Below, piece by piece: positions 11,790 through 25,185 of a stretch of DNA of 64,000 nucleotides (positions are counted from its first letter, which is position 1; every line of letters starts with the position of its first letter). Source of the DNA: Zerene cesonia. Its lineage: Eukaryota; Arthropoda; Insecta; Lepidoptera; Pieridae. Below the pieces are notes generated by a model. It made no database searches. It saw nothing but the letters and a program-made list of their open reading frames with translations, and was not told the origin of the DNA. Both the position numbers and the translations under genes were made by a program. The stretch lies in the NCBI RefSeq assembly GCF_012273895.1, contig NC_052121.1, positions 6,272,739 through 6,336,738 of the forward strand, read 5' to 3'.

Positions 11790-14700
11790 TCAAGTAACCA
11801 ACTTCCTAAACACGAGCTTGTATGGGAGTGGCGCATGGGTAGTGCCGAAGGTTCCCTCAAGATCAGGAATAGCTTCCCCTTCTGGCATCGCAATCTCATA
11901 ATGGTTCATCAAATTTGCGAAAAACAGAAAGAGCTCCATTCTAGCAAGTTGCTCTCCAAGACAAACTCGACGGCCAACTCCAAACGGCATAAAATAATCG
12001 GGTATAAAAACCTTTCCATTCTTGAGGAATCGCTCCGGTATGAATTTTTCTGGTTCAGGAAACAGCTCCGGGTCCATATTCATTTTATTAATCAGAGGTA
12101 CGATGATGGAGCCAGCTGGAATCATGTAACCGTTGATTTCCCATTTCCTGCAAATAAGATTAATTTTATTGGATCACAAACAATCAATCATTTTATTCCT
12201 ATTTCAATAGTTTCAATATTATTGTAACCATAACAAAAAGTTATGTGAAAAAAGTAAGGTAAGGTGTGACTGTATTGTGTTTTACCCTAATGTACGTTAT
12301 GCAATTATATGGTATAGATAAATTGGTTTAGTTATAAAAAACTTGCCAACACTTAAAATAACAGCAATTCATTACCTGAGGTTTACGTGAGATGTTCCAA
12401 GCGGTACTACAGACACTCTACGGAGAGTTTCAAAAATGACAGCTTCCAAGTACGGTAACGCCAAACGGTCTTCCAAGGTCACCAGATTCCCAACTCCCAC
12501 CACATCAGCTAGATCAGACCGCACTTTTGCTGCAATCTCCGGTTCTTTCAGCATAATGATGAGGATCCACACGATAGCAGTTCTTGATGTCTCCATGCCC
12601 GCAGAAAACAGGTCGTTCATTACTTGGACCACTTGCTGCACTGGTGGAACATAAATACTTAAATAAAGTTTTGTTCTAATTCATATATTGATAACTTTAC
12701 TATAATTATTAACTCTATAATAATAATTACGCAATAAAGGGTAAATCAAACGATACTTTTGAAGAAAACTATTGTGATATTTTGTGAAATCTTTACCTAT
12801 ACTATGATTTACAGTTTCACCTTTTTAACTTACCTTTGCAATTATCTTTGAAGATTGACGGTAGTAAGTCATTGTCCTTCTCCTTCTGGATTTGTACAAC
12901 GTAAAAATCCAATAGATCTTCGGGTTCGTAGTGTCCGATTCTCTTATTCAAGTATTTCTCTTCTCTCTTCTTAAGGTGTTGCTCGTGAAAATTGCAGATG
13001 TCATTCAAATTTGCTTGAATTTCTTTCAAAACAGCCTTTTTGCCGGGCAATTTCTAAAATAGAATGTTTAATTGTGATGTGTTACTTAGTTTCTGTACAC
13101 ACACAAATAATTACTACAAAGTCTAAATATCGATCTTCATTCTGAAAACTACTTTCTGAACGAATGGTTACTAATTTTTAGGTTATTCGAAAGCACTTCT
13201 AAAGGAACCTCAGCTCGACAAGATTTAGAGATGATTGATACTTACCATATAGTGAGACAAATGTTCTCCTATATGCACAGATCCATACAACTTCATTCCT
13301 CTCGAAATTCTCTCGTTAAAAAACTCGAAGTTAGGGTCATTTTCCTCGAAGCGAAAACTCATCATCAATTGGCATATGATATTGTGCATGTGTCTACCGA
13401 ACACAAGAACGGGGTCTAAAGCTTGACCTTTTCGGTATTCCAGCTGAGTCAAAAACTCTTCTATTTCTGCCTAAAAGAGTCAAAACGTTATATACATTTT
13501 AAAACGTATAAAGTTAAAAAGAGTCCATTGCATGAACCGTGTCTAAACTGTAAGTTTTTATACGCAAAAGAAATCATTTTTGAGAATCCTTGGTGGTATT
13601 TTTATTTTTATACATAACTAGCAAACCCGGCGAACTCCGTTTCGCCACCAGATGGTTGTATGTGAAAAATCATTTTCCGGCTTTTCTGTTGAAATTTTTC
13701 CTGAATTTTCTTTGCCATAAACCTCACGGCGCCCGAGACCTTTCCAACGAATGCAAAACCGTGGAAATCGGTTCGTGCGTTCTGGAGTTATAGCGTCAGG
13801 AAGGAAAACCCGACTTATTTTTATATAGTAGATAAAATATACCTAAACATGTTTAACGAGAAATTATTCAGGAAGTATTTAATACATACAATGTAAAAAA
13901 ATACTAACAATTATAAATTTTTCGAAGCGCTGGTTTGTCCATAGTTTGACTCCGAGGGCACGGAATTTTTCATGAAGAAATTGTCGTTGACGCTTCCAAA
14001 GTTCACCCTCGCTGAGGATAATTCCTGTACATAAATCAATTTTCAATTAACCGAACAGTTAATATCGGATTGTGCAATCGCAAATAAATCTTTGCAAATC
14101 CATTTACGCAATACGCAGCAATACGCTTCTTTGAAATTCAATTTATATGCAATATGTTTTTTTTATTTAGGAGTAATTTGTATTAATATCCTACTATCCT
14201 ACTAATATTATAAATGCGAAAGTTTGTAAGGATGTGTGTGTGTTTGTTGCTCTTTCACTCAAAAAATTCTAAGCCGATTGCAAAAAAATTTGGTACATGT
14301 ACAGCTGGACAACTGGAATAACATATAGGCAACTTTTTGTTCCGATATTCCTACGGGATACGGACTTACGCGGGTGAAACCGCGGGGCGCAGCTAGTATA
14401 TTATAAGATGAAAAGGAAATATTTGGCATCGCCAAAAAAATACGTAACAATACTTATACATACTAGTTATATAAATTTGAAGAGTTTATACGTTTGTTGA
14501 ATTACGCTAATCTTGAAACTATTGTACCAATTTCAATAATTATTTCACCGTTGGATATGTTCGTGATTTCTGGGTGCTATAGGCTTTTTATGTATAACGG
14601 GCAAACCCAATAAGGCTGAAGCTTATATTTTTATGATTAGAAACATCAATCAAATCTTACGTACCAAAACCTCCAAGTAGATTGTTAAGGGGCGTATGAG

Positions 14701-15370
14701 GACGGCCAGTGGAGTCGAGTCTGTTAAAAACATCTCGCAGTATCTTCGGAGATCCGATGCAAACTACAAGGTTTGAGCCAAGTTTCAAGGAGAATAAATC
14801 ACCATAGCGAGCCGCCAGCGAGAGATACCAGGAATGTGGCGCCCCTTGGCTCATCCAAGGTAGGCAACCCAATATAGGCAAACCCCATGGTCCTGAAATT
14901 TAATAGTTTTGCTTGTTTAGTTATTTGAAGACAAAAACTTTAGAACAAAGTGAAGTTAAGTTTAAGTTACAAAGTGTTTTCTTAAACTTAGCAACACATT
15001 TTTTATCATTCAAGAGACTTTATGTCAACGACTTTGCACATTATTTTTCATGTTTTAAGATATATTTTATATAAGGGAAGTGGTTGCAAAGCGCTGTTCG
15101 GATGAACAAAAAATACTGCCATGTCACTGATGCACCTACTCTCCCGAGGTTTACAAAATTCACAATTCACAATAGGAGAACAGAATATATAATTACCTTT
15201 TTAAATAAATTGCACTTACCAGGAGGAAGCTTTCTCAAATAGTTGACTTTCTGTACTATGTGACTCGAAATTAAAGCCACAACGAGCGTCACCAATATAA
15301 AACGTATGATCATTTGCAAACTTAAACTAGATATATACGCCCACGTATATTCTAGTATGTATAAAATCAT
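11790..15370 (-). CDS. Cytochrome P450, CYP2 clan, CYP18-like (7 exons, complete)
   Basis: Haem-thiolate monooxygenase anchored in the ER membrane. Exons on the minus strand: 15370-15220, 14892-14665, 14024-13909, 13470-13246, 13053-12834, 12640-12376, 12147-11790. Their phases join without a break into 520 residues, a normal P450 length. Seen: a hydrophobic N-terminal anchor (residues 1-40), the proline hinge LPPGPWGLP, the helix-C motif WKRQR, the I-helix AGMETS (327-332), ExxR at E384-R387, PERF at 439-442 and the haem loop PFGVGRRVCLG with Cys464. The start at 15370 has the insect-like context CAAAATG and directly precedes the anchor; an in-frame upstream TTG is not needed. The I-helix and the FMPFGVGRRVCLG stretch resemble CYP18 enzymes, some of which inactivate ecdysteroids. 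The subfamily and substrate are inferences; another CYP2-clan family such as CYP305 is possible. Introns 2 and 3 carry a SINE and a LINE tail. Confidence 0.93.
13617..13833 (+). repeat. LINE 3'-tail repeat, family C, in P450 intron 3
   Basis: ACTAGCAAACCCGGCGAACT at the left and CTGGAGTTATAGCGTCAGGA near the right are a tail widespread in Lepidoptera and other insects. It sits between P450 exons 3 and 4. Confidence 0.7.
14187..14400 (-). repeat. SINE-like element, family A, in P450 intron 2
   Basis: Reverse orientation: starts TCCTACTAATATTATAAATG and ends ACCGCGGGGCGCAGCTAGTA. Near full length. It sits between P450 exons 2 and 3 and does not touch a splice site. Confidence 0.82.
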
Positions 15371-15632
15371 TTTGAAATTAAAAATTGTCAATAATCGGGC
15401 GATTAAAATGGATACATTTTATTAAATTATTTAGCGGCCGTCATGACCGCAGTCAATATTGTAAAAAAAATCAGAGCACCCGCAATTAGCTCAATTATTT
15501 AGGTGATGTAAACTCAAGATACCCTCTTTTCAATTCATAAATCTGCACAGTCAATAATATACCAACACTAAAGTAGTCTATGCGTATTAAATGTATGAAG
15601 GTTTGTATGCGATTTATGTTCTACGATGACAA

Positions 15633-15664
15633 TGAAACGTGCCTAACAATGAATTTATATAAAA
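15633..15664 (-). promoter_or_regulatory. Candidate TATA plus initiator promoter of the P450 gene
   Basis: Read on the minus strand, TATATAAA lies at 15661-15654. It is followed at the expected spacing by TTTCATTG, whose TCATT matches the arthropod initiator TCAKT with its A (+1) at 15633, 28 bases from the first T of the box. This would give a 5' UTR of about 263 bases before the ATG at 15370. Just upstream are two GATA-like sites (CTTATCGATC and GCTGATAA, 15686-15720). The TATA box is nearly symmetric, so it alone does not give direction. No transcript data support this. Confidence 0.38.
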
Positions 15665-16596
15665 CCGCGGAAGGCGTGTCATCTTATCGATCTCTGCATA
15701 TTATGTTGATCGCTGATAAACTTCCTTGAACCAATCGCGAATAGTATATTCTCATTAATTACAATGTTTTCTAAGTAAATGGGACTACGTACATCACGTA
15801 AATTAGTACCTACCACAGCCTGCATCACTCAGTGCTGCGAGTTCCTGACTAATAGGACATTAACATCTGTTTTTATGGATTTTAACACGTCTATAATGTT
15901 TATTACTTTAAAATTACAATATTTGTTATTTTATCGTCTTCATGTTTACATCTATTAAGTATTAATTATTGGAATTGGCAACTCAAGATCTATTGTATGT
16001 TCTAACTTCAAATATTTCTGCAGATAAATATAAATATTCGATTACATCACATTCATTACAAAAAATAAACAAACAAGATATTTCGCTACGATCGCTTCCC
16101 CGAATACAACTCACTGCATCAGAAGAATCCATTTAACAACCTATGAATAGACAAAAGTTATATAACATAGTGAATTATTGTGAAGAATGCTTCAATAATT
16201 AGAAGTATTGATCAATTTATGTAATAATAGATTCACATGATATATATTCCCGTTTTATTTGGAATGGGATGATATTTCTTATTTTTTACCCAGTATGGAG
16301 GCTCCAAGGCATGCCAGTAGACTGTTCATAAGGATAAGGTAGGTAAAGGTTTTAATTATTTATTATTACAAGCACACATACGTAACAAAATATATGTGTT
16401 CAAACGTTATGTGGTCCAAATCAATATTCCAACAAATAATTTATAATCAACTAAATCGGTAAAACAACAAGAGATTCAGCTCAGAAAAACACATCATGAT
16501 TATCGTAGATTAATGAAAATTATTCCGTAATATTAATTTAATAAAAACATCACAGATCTCTATTGAATACAATTAGAACGATATTTCAAACGTACA

Positions 16597-16853
16597 TCCT
16601 ACTAATATTATAAATACGAAAGTTTGTAAGGATGTGTGTGTTTGTTACTCTTTCACGCAAAAATTACTGTACCGATTGCAATGAAATTTGGTACGAAGAT
16701 AGCTGGAATAACGCATAAGCAATCGCATAAAAAATTATATCCCGATATTCCTATGGGATACGGACTTACGCAGGTGTGGTGTAGTACTTGTATAAAGATA
16801 CGTAAATATAAAATTACTAGCTGCGTCCCGCGGTTTCATACGTCTTTCTCACG
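16597..16853 (-). repeat. SINE-like element, family A, disrupted, plus an inverted fragment
   Basis: 16597-16775 is a reverse copy (TCCTACTAATATTATAAATA to ATACGGACTTACGCAGGTG). It is cut off and followed by a 38-base fragment in the opposite orientation (CTAGCTGCGTCCCGCGGTTT, 16816-16853). Confidence 0.7.
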
Positions 16854-19800
16854 TTTAGATTAGTTGAGCTTCATATTAATTTGTGAGGGTGGTCCTATCT
16901 CAGACACAACCCACATTACTATGCGGTCGGCGTTTCCAGCATCAGATCTAACCAGAACAAACTAATTCTGCCAAAGCAGCTGATATGTGCTAGAAGAAAA
17001 TTCCATTGAGTAAAAATAAATTTCGTTTTGATTGTGATTTCCATTGTTGTTTTCATAATAAAAAACAGTATCAAGCGTTTATATTTTAATATATTTTAAT
17101 TATTATAACTAGTTTTACCTTTTCCTAGTACTATTTTAGATTAATAAATTTATTCTAATGAACGATTAAACATAACTAGCATCAGTTCAATAACATGAAT
17201 ATTGTATATATTTTTCATAATGTTTTATAGAAAAATGTCAATATATCTTAAATATTAAAATATTTTAATACAAGAAAATATTTTTTCGCATTTATTTCAT
17301 AAATGCGAATATATTTTTGTTTGTTTGAGCTTTTTACATGCCGCAACGGAGTGATTGTTTGGTATGATTTCTGTGTCTCGGGAAGATTGGAGGCTAGAGA
17401 TAGGCTCAATTTAAAGCGCGGAGAATAAACAGTTTCGTATAAAATAGATTTGAAACGTACGTTAAGGCATTGACATTTAAGTTAGATAATATTGCCACAG
17501 ATCTCATCACACACCTGTAAATAGAACTGATGTTCATTAACTGTGTGACCAAGTTGTCTCATAAAATTAAAATTATTATGAGTTCATTGCATTTCAACAA
17601 TGTTCATATCTATTGATGTCAATAGATGCACAACTACGTCATTAACTCCATTTTAATAGGGCATTGACCGCGAAGGTCACATCATTATCGAGTAGGTATC
17701 AGAGGCTTACATAAGCAGCAATCGTGATTGGATAATATCTCGTACTATTATCGCCAAGATAGTTATGTATTCCGGGGTTATTGCTCTCGCAAGGACGTGT
17801 AGGATAAGAGACTGTGAACTATTTATTCTGATGGATTTATTTTCAAGCCCGCACTTCTGAATTATGGTATACAAGAAGCTATATAGTACATATGTCAAAA
17901 ATATCGTTGATGCCCTCCTACTTTCCTGCGTTCCATGAAGAGCTATCCTTTCCAAATCTTCGAATAAAAACAGGTTCCTTAATATTTATATAATGATTGT
18001 ATAAACGTGGTTTATTACGTTTATATTTCGACACACATAATAATAAATAAAATGAGAAGGCCAGAAATATTTATGTATCGTGGTTATATATAGTAATACA
18101 TAAAACTCATAAGAGTGATAAGAGAAAGAAAGTTAAGGAACGAAATTGTGTATATTGTTAAAATGTAATTATTTTTATTTAAATAATTTTAAGAACGGTA
18201 TGCTCCTTTCGACACCTTTTGACGCGTACCATGTATCTTATGTAATAGTCTTCCAACATCAATATTTGGCACATACATCAAGAGCCTACCGCCATCTTAG
18301 AAAGCTTTACAAAACTCCTAATTGTTGATCACCTAATCCGGCGCTTCACCGACTCGCCTGTCTTGTTTTATATAAAATAAATAAAATTTAAAAATATGAC
18401 AATCGTTTCACTGATATCTTTCGAATCGAAGATTATATACTGTGTACAAGTGTGTAAGTAAGTTAAAATGTATCACATAATGTTCATGTTTGATATTGCA
18501 AACTTATATATCTAATTATTGTTATTTAACCTATATTTCTACTATGCACGAATCAAGGAAATAATAAAACAACACTTTGTTATAATTTATTTATCTTTAT
18601 AGTGTATAACTATTTGTAAATGTGATAAGACTATTATCCATTCATCGTATTTCTAGACAACAGTTATTTCTACCACTAAATCGCATTAGAATCAAATATC
18701 ACTCGCCAAAGACGACTGGCTCTTAGACTTATTGTAACGCATTTACTGGAAATAGTCATTTGCTTATGTTTTGATCAGCAAAATAAGCACGTGACGTATT
18801 ATTTTGCAGCTTTGCTCTACTATGAGCCCCATGGCCTTGACATATGACGTATAATGCTATATACACGTTCCACAAGCGTGACTGTAAGTAGTACTAGTAT
18901 AGTATTATGTTATCTGTGGTAAGTAGTAAATCGTAAAGAAAGAGTTCACTGTCCGCGCACCTGCGATAAATAAAATTGTATATTGAAATTAAATAATCAT
19001 AAACACCTGATTTCAAGTTTATTGACATACCTTTAACACAGCTTGACATTATTTTGTAACATTTTAATTTCTTAATGTATGCAATGCTGATATTTAAATG
19101 ATTATGAATATCTAAATGAAACAAAAATATAATATTCAATTTTTTTTTATATTTTTATCTGTGCCAATGTGATGTTTCTTAATTTACATTACACATTCTA
19201 AAAATGTTGTGTTTTGTTTGATATTATGATATTATTTCCGTTACAATTTTATGTAAATAGCATTCAGGGATATCATATTTTTATGTACATTCCACGGACG
19301 AAGCCGAGGCGGACCTCTAGTATAAAATACATATGGCTGTGAGAAGTGGCTTACAATGCTATTGGGAAAGAAAAAAAAGAAAAATTTATTTACCTTTTAC
19401 ATAAGTATTCGTTCGTAGTTTGTAATACAAGACAGTAGTAGATAACAATTTAAATAAATTAAGCAATGTGAATGAATGACGTTCAGACAGGGGCCTATCA
19501 GAATACATTGCTTACTTTTTGCCCCTGTAAAGAACAGGTTATTGCTATGTTTTTTGTAATATTATTTCAAAATTATGTTTACCAAGAACACACCCATAAT
19601 ACTGTCTGAGATATGTAATTTACAGCAAACTCTTAATTTTATGAATATGTAAAAGAATAAATAAATATAAGATTTATATTATTACAAGCCGATGAGTTTA
19701 ACTGTCCTTTACCAGGTGTGAAAAAAATTTGTGTGTATTTATTACTTTACTTATCATATTTGTTAAAGTATGAAATTTGCTTTTGTAAATAGGCACTCTA

Positions 19801-22800
19801 TTGGAATGTATTTTTTTGTTAAAAAAATAATTGAAAATGTTTGTAGTCCTTGTTTGTTAATCAAGAAAAAATTTAAACATCTCTACTAACATTTCATATT
19901 TTTTAAGTTCCCAATGAACTTTACCAACCAGACATAACAGTATTTGTATTTTGTGCTGTTTTTAACTCGACAGAAAACAACAAGTTGCCTTTTATTAATA
20001 CTTGATTGAGATACTAAAATAAATGAGTAGTTAGACATTTACTTTTTTATTCGGTATTTATTCATTCATTCTTTTATTCCTCGCATTTCAATGGCTAAAT
20101 TCTCAGACAAATGTCGTCTTTTGATAGGCTTTCTGATTGCTCTTTAACACCTTCTTCCATCAGCTTGTTTATTTAATAACAATAAAAAATAATACAAAGT
20201 TATCGCTACTAAAAAGACAAAAAACATATTACAAACACTTAGTACAAGTGCAAACCACTTTAAATTAAATTTATGAATATTGTTGTTATTTAAATCACAA
20301 TTCGCATCAACCCGCAATCAGATACGAATCTCGCAGCATGATGTCATAGGAGAAACACGCGAAGATCACAAATTTTAAATTTTATGGTACAAAAGTAACT
20401 GTCATAATAATATTTAACTATGTTGATGTGACTTACTGTAGAAAATTGTAGGTTTCCCTATTTATTTTCACTTGTAAATTGTTCTGAAAACTATTTGCCA
20501 TATATGAAAAAAAATGTATTCAAGGCAATAGTTATCTGCATATCAATTACAACCAACATTAATCAGTTTTTCCAGTTGTTAAACTAAAGGCTAAATTATA
20601 AAATAAATAATTAAAGGCTAATTTATTTATATATCGATGCAAAAAGGTGATCAAATTTAAAATGCTCGGATTATTTCAAAAAAATACGATGATAAAATAA
20701 GTACTTTTCGTTATTCGTTTCTATTGTTTATTTACTTAACGTTTCTACTTAATATTAATTAATAATCAGTAAGTAATCATTGAAAAGGCAAAACAAATTA
20801 AGATTATATCAATCAGTAATTATAGAAATTACTTACAAATACATTAGTCGGTTACTACCATTATAAACAGTAATTACTAACACAATCAGATGGACAAAAA
20901 AATATCAGGTGTAGACAATATAAAATATATAAGGTGTTTAACATAGCGTTTCACATTTCTTTACAACATAGACAAGTAGATGCATTTTGTAAGACTGTTT
21001 AGAATTTTCACTCCACATTTTATTGTCTTCAAGAATATCAATTATAGAATAATAATTATTTTTAAGAATAAAAATTATAATTCTGAAACAGATCTAAATT
21101 GTCTATACAGAATATAAATCGAATAAGCCTACACAAGTACGCCATCGGAACGAACAAATAGTAGGAAGAAAAGCGGTCACTTTAATTTAAAAAATTGTTA
21201 CACAAATCTAATCACGTTATTTGGGTTACGAACTATTTGATGCCAATATGATATGCAATCTGTGTAGAATATTGAGCGGTCGTTGACCCGCAAACAAATC
21301 GGTTGAATGACACTTTATTCGCTTCATATAAATATTTTTAAAAACTTATTGTGGTAGGACAGGCACGTAAATGTGGTATTTACCTCCATTATCTCTTCCT
21401 TATCGGAATATAAAAATGGACGACCGTTGGACATTTAAATACTGAGATATGTACTTAAAGAAGGAGTAAAATATGATGATTATAATTGACAAGGCTTTAC
21501 TTGGGTATTTAATATCAATTGCATATTTTAGCACTAGCTGACTTTATTTTGTATTGCCACCCTCCTTTCGAAAGATAGTTGTATTCATTAATATTGCAAC
21601 GTAAACTCTTATCGCAAAGATAAATTTTGAATCGGGAAATTTACCAGTCCGCTAGCACGCAACCTACCGACCACACCCACAATGCAAACTCAATAAACTA
21701 TGAGGTAGGTATATGCCGCTACGGTTATCGGTTGCCATATACATTTCGAATTTCACTTTCGTTAAGGTGGTGTAAGACCAGAGACCAGTAAACGGTCCTG
21801 GTGTCGTCGACCCCGCGTCCTCGCGGCCGCGTGCCGATTAGATAATTTCCGCGCTGCGTTGTCAAAATACTCATGACCCAATGGTACAGTGAATGCGGTG
21901 GGTCAATGAACTGAGTACGGGCGTATATACACATACATCGTATATTCCAATTGCGATATAAAAATTGTTATCAACTAAAAAAACGTAGTGGAAGGATTAC
22001 GATCCAAGCTTGATGATAAACGAAATCTCACAAGGACACGTTGTTTCAGCGCGCAGCGATTATAACGTTTATCGTTTCGATAATGTTCAAGCATTTTCAG
22101 ATTACTCGGGGTCATTTACCTTTTCAAGGAAAAGTCACTTTATGTAAATCCTATATGTACCTACAGATTTTACGACTTTAAATTACATTTCAATATTTAT
22201 GTTCTTGTTTGCACCTTAAGTGGGTTTATTAAGAGTTAATAATTGTAGATAAATAAATACAATTATTTGAGTGCGCTTGTATCAATACTTACGGTGAAGT
22301 ACCTTGTATAATATTGACTCGGCTATTTAAAATTAATCGATACCTAATATGATTCTAAGCGAGATATTAAAACAATAATTATAAACCTGAGCGTGATATT
22401 GGGTGACATAAGAGTGGGCGGGGCAGGTATATACTTTTTAGCATGTGTTTCACCTACATTCTGATGTTTATTTATTTAAGGTTTATGCCAACTTACGCAG
22501 ACACCTTTTAATGCCGGAACTTAGGGAAAACAAATAATTGTTATCCTAGTTTTATTATATTTTCGATGCATTCGTTACATAGATATGTATCTATCACATC
22601 CATCAAATTGTAAGCTATCGGTATGTAACATTTTTTTGAGTTTTTGATAATTCTTAGATATATATTAATTGCGATAAACATTTATTTTATTTATTTATAC
22701 TGTTATTTTTTTTTTGTTTTATTATAACGAAAGAACATTTCGAATTAAAAGGTATATTTTTGTTATTTATCATTGGAAAGGTTATTCTTAAATGTAACAT

Positions 22801-25006
22801 CAAAGATGGTATATCTTTGTGAAAAACACGTATAAAGTACCTACATTTCATTATAGTAACATAGCTCGCATCAATGGGACTTTCCAATATGAGTTAGTTG
22901 AGGAAATGATTTTCATAACTTCAGTATTACAGGAATGTTATTAATACATCCAAATACGGGTACTTACCATTCTACACGAAGCGCAATGACGTCAGTAGTG
23001 ACTAGCTAAAGTATTAGATCATAGAGCTGGGTTCAACAACACCATGCTGCAATTTGAATGCACTTTATCTGCATAAATATCACTTTATTATCGACACTCA
23101 ATGGTTTAGTTACCTTTAGAATTATAATAATTTATTGACAAGTACTTATGTACTTAAGTGCGTCATCAATACAAATTTTCCTACATTAACCTAAATATCT
23201 TATAATCAATAACACTTCGTGCCGATAAGAAAATATCGCTTGTGATGACAGTAATCTTAAGAAGCTAATTATGTTTCAAGGAATGAAAATTACAGATAAT
23301 ACAAATAGAATAATTATCGTAATCCAGTATGCGTTTGTTTGCAAGTCATCCAATTGCAAGTGAGCTCAAAACTATTGATTTAATGTTCGTTTTAGTGGTC
23401 AAAATATGTGAGGTTAGGATATGTTGGTATATAATTCAGGATTAGTATGCGGATTTGTCTATTCACCTATATTACAACCGTGCCTTATTAAGGCGTGTCG
23501 ATAAGAAACGCATATGAGAATTTGAATATGCATATTCTAATAGGCGGTGAATGCACGCGGCGACCGGCGCGAGGCCGGCCGCTCACCTTCCTTATGTAAC
23601 CTAGGTACGAACCAACCACGAAGTACCCCGCCCACATTTGAAAGAAATGATATGTGAGCCAAAGAGGGAGTTATCTTTACAGGAAATTTTAAAGGCAGTG
23701 AAGTAAAGCTAATATCAGAACAATGCCCTATACCTATAGATGTAGTGTAGGTATATGAATTGTGTACACACCGTAGAGAAAAGCACTTTCTAAATATTTA
23801 TTACTGTCTTGTAATGTGGAAGTTGAGCACGTTTCAGCACGAATTACACCAGTTCGCATAAGGAAAGATAATACACTTCCACAAAAGACCAGTGTGAAAT
23901 AGTATAGCATTCTCAGTCTATAGCAAATAGTCTCAGTTTCTTTATACCTCCCGTCAATCTTTTCTTTGTCTCATATGTTTAAAATAAATAACAACATTAG
24001 CGTAGAGGAAAAGTAAAATGAATGACAACAAATGGCCTTAAACCTCTACAAATATTCAACAGCGATAATAGCGTTTACAAGCAAGCGACCACGTAGATTA
24101 TTTGTCGAATATTACAAAAAAATAATATAGCAAAATTTATACCCAACATTCATCTGGCCTTTTTCATTCAACTTTGTTGACTGGGCAATGAGAGTTTTTA
24201 TTTATTTAGTTTTTATGGTACGCTAATAAAACCTTATAGAAACAGTAGTTATAAAATGCATTTATCTCAATTATCGTCAAGGACACACCAGGTAAATCAA
24301 AATCAAAAAAAGAAGTAACCAACTGATACAAACATTGCACTGCACAATGCAATATGAGTTTTAGGTTAATTTAGTGATAGGTATGCAGTTTTGCATGGCA
24401 TTAAATAAGATCTTGTAAATTCAAATAGCGATATGACATTTAATATACGTAAAACAAATTGGCTAACATAAAAGACAAAATAAATATAGTGCCGTGCGTG
24501 TTTGCGACCCGTTGAGGAAAATCACACGCTCGTGTCAAAGAAAATTAATTGGCACTTGCAGAGTGGGACGGATCAATTGCGCCGTAGTACACTACAACTG
24601 TTTGTGGATAATAACCCTATTATTTGTAAGGAAACGTTTGCACTACAATACTATATTCGAAACAATAGAAATACTGAAAAATAATTAACTGAAGGTGTTC
24701 ATGACCTTTTTTTAATCATCCGTGAGCAGATTTTATTTCACATAAATTGATTTCAAAATCATGAAATAAAAATGAGTCCTTAAATGAAGAAATAAAAATA
24801 CAACAAATATTTCATAATTTTTTATTTTACAATCATATGGCACTAAGTTCATAAAAGTAAAAAATAAATTCAATTATTACTACTTGATCGAATCAATTAA
24901 ATCAAAATTCATGAAAGCCTTAACGGTATAAATTGAAATGCTCCGTTTCACAAATCTAATTTTGTTTACAAATATTCAATAGCTACTGATTCGTTGTTCT
25001 TCTGAA

Positions 25007-25185
25007 TAAGCTGCTGGATTCGCCCGCGGTAGGTACTTATATAGCCCATAACACTCACAGACCATAAACATGTACTATAGTGAAATCATTTTTGAAATAG
25101 GTCCTGTAGTTCTTCAAATTAACGCGCTCGATTAGTTTTACATTATTCGTAAATACTAAAGTATTATAATATTAAATAATGTTTT
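25007..25185 (+). repeat. Retroelement tail fragment
   Basis: GGATTCGCCCGCGGTAGGTA at the left, AATAGGTCCTGTAGTTCTTC in the middle and TATTATAATATTA at the right. Related to 9029-9195 but more diverged. Confidence 0.5.

Noticed and set aside
11673..12227. 184-codon plus-strand frame
   Set aside because: It lies antisense over the last P450 exon and continues into an intron. The minus-strand reading has every P450 motif, so this is a shadow frame.
19487..19528. ACAGGGGC...GCCCCTGT 8-base inverted repeat, 42 bases apart
   Set aside because: Looks like terminal repeats of a tiny DNA transposon, but there is no clear target-site duplication and the length is too short to claim one.
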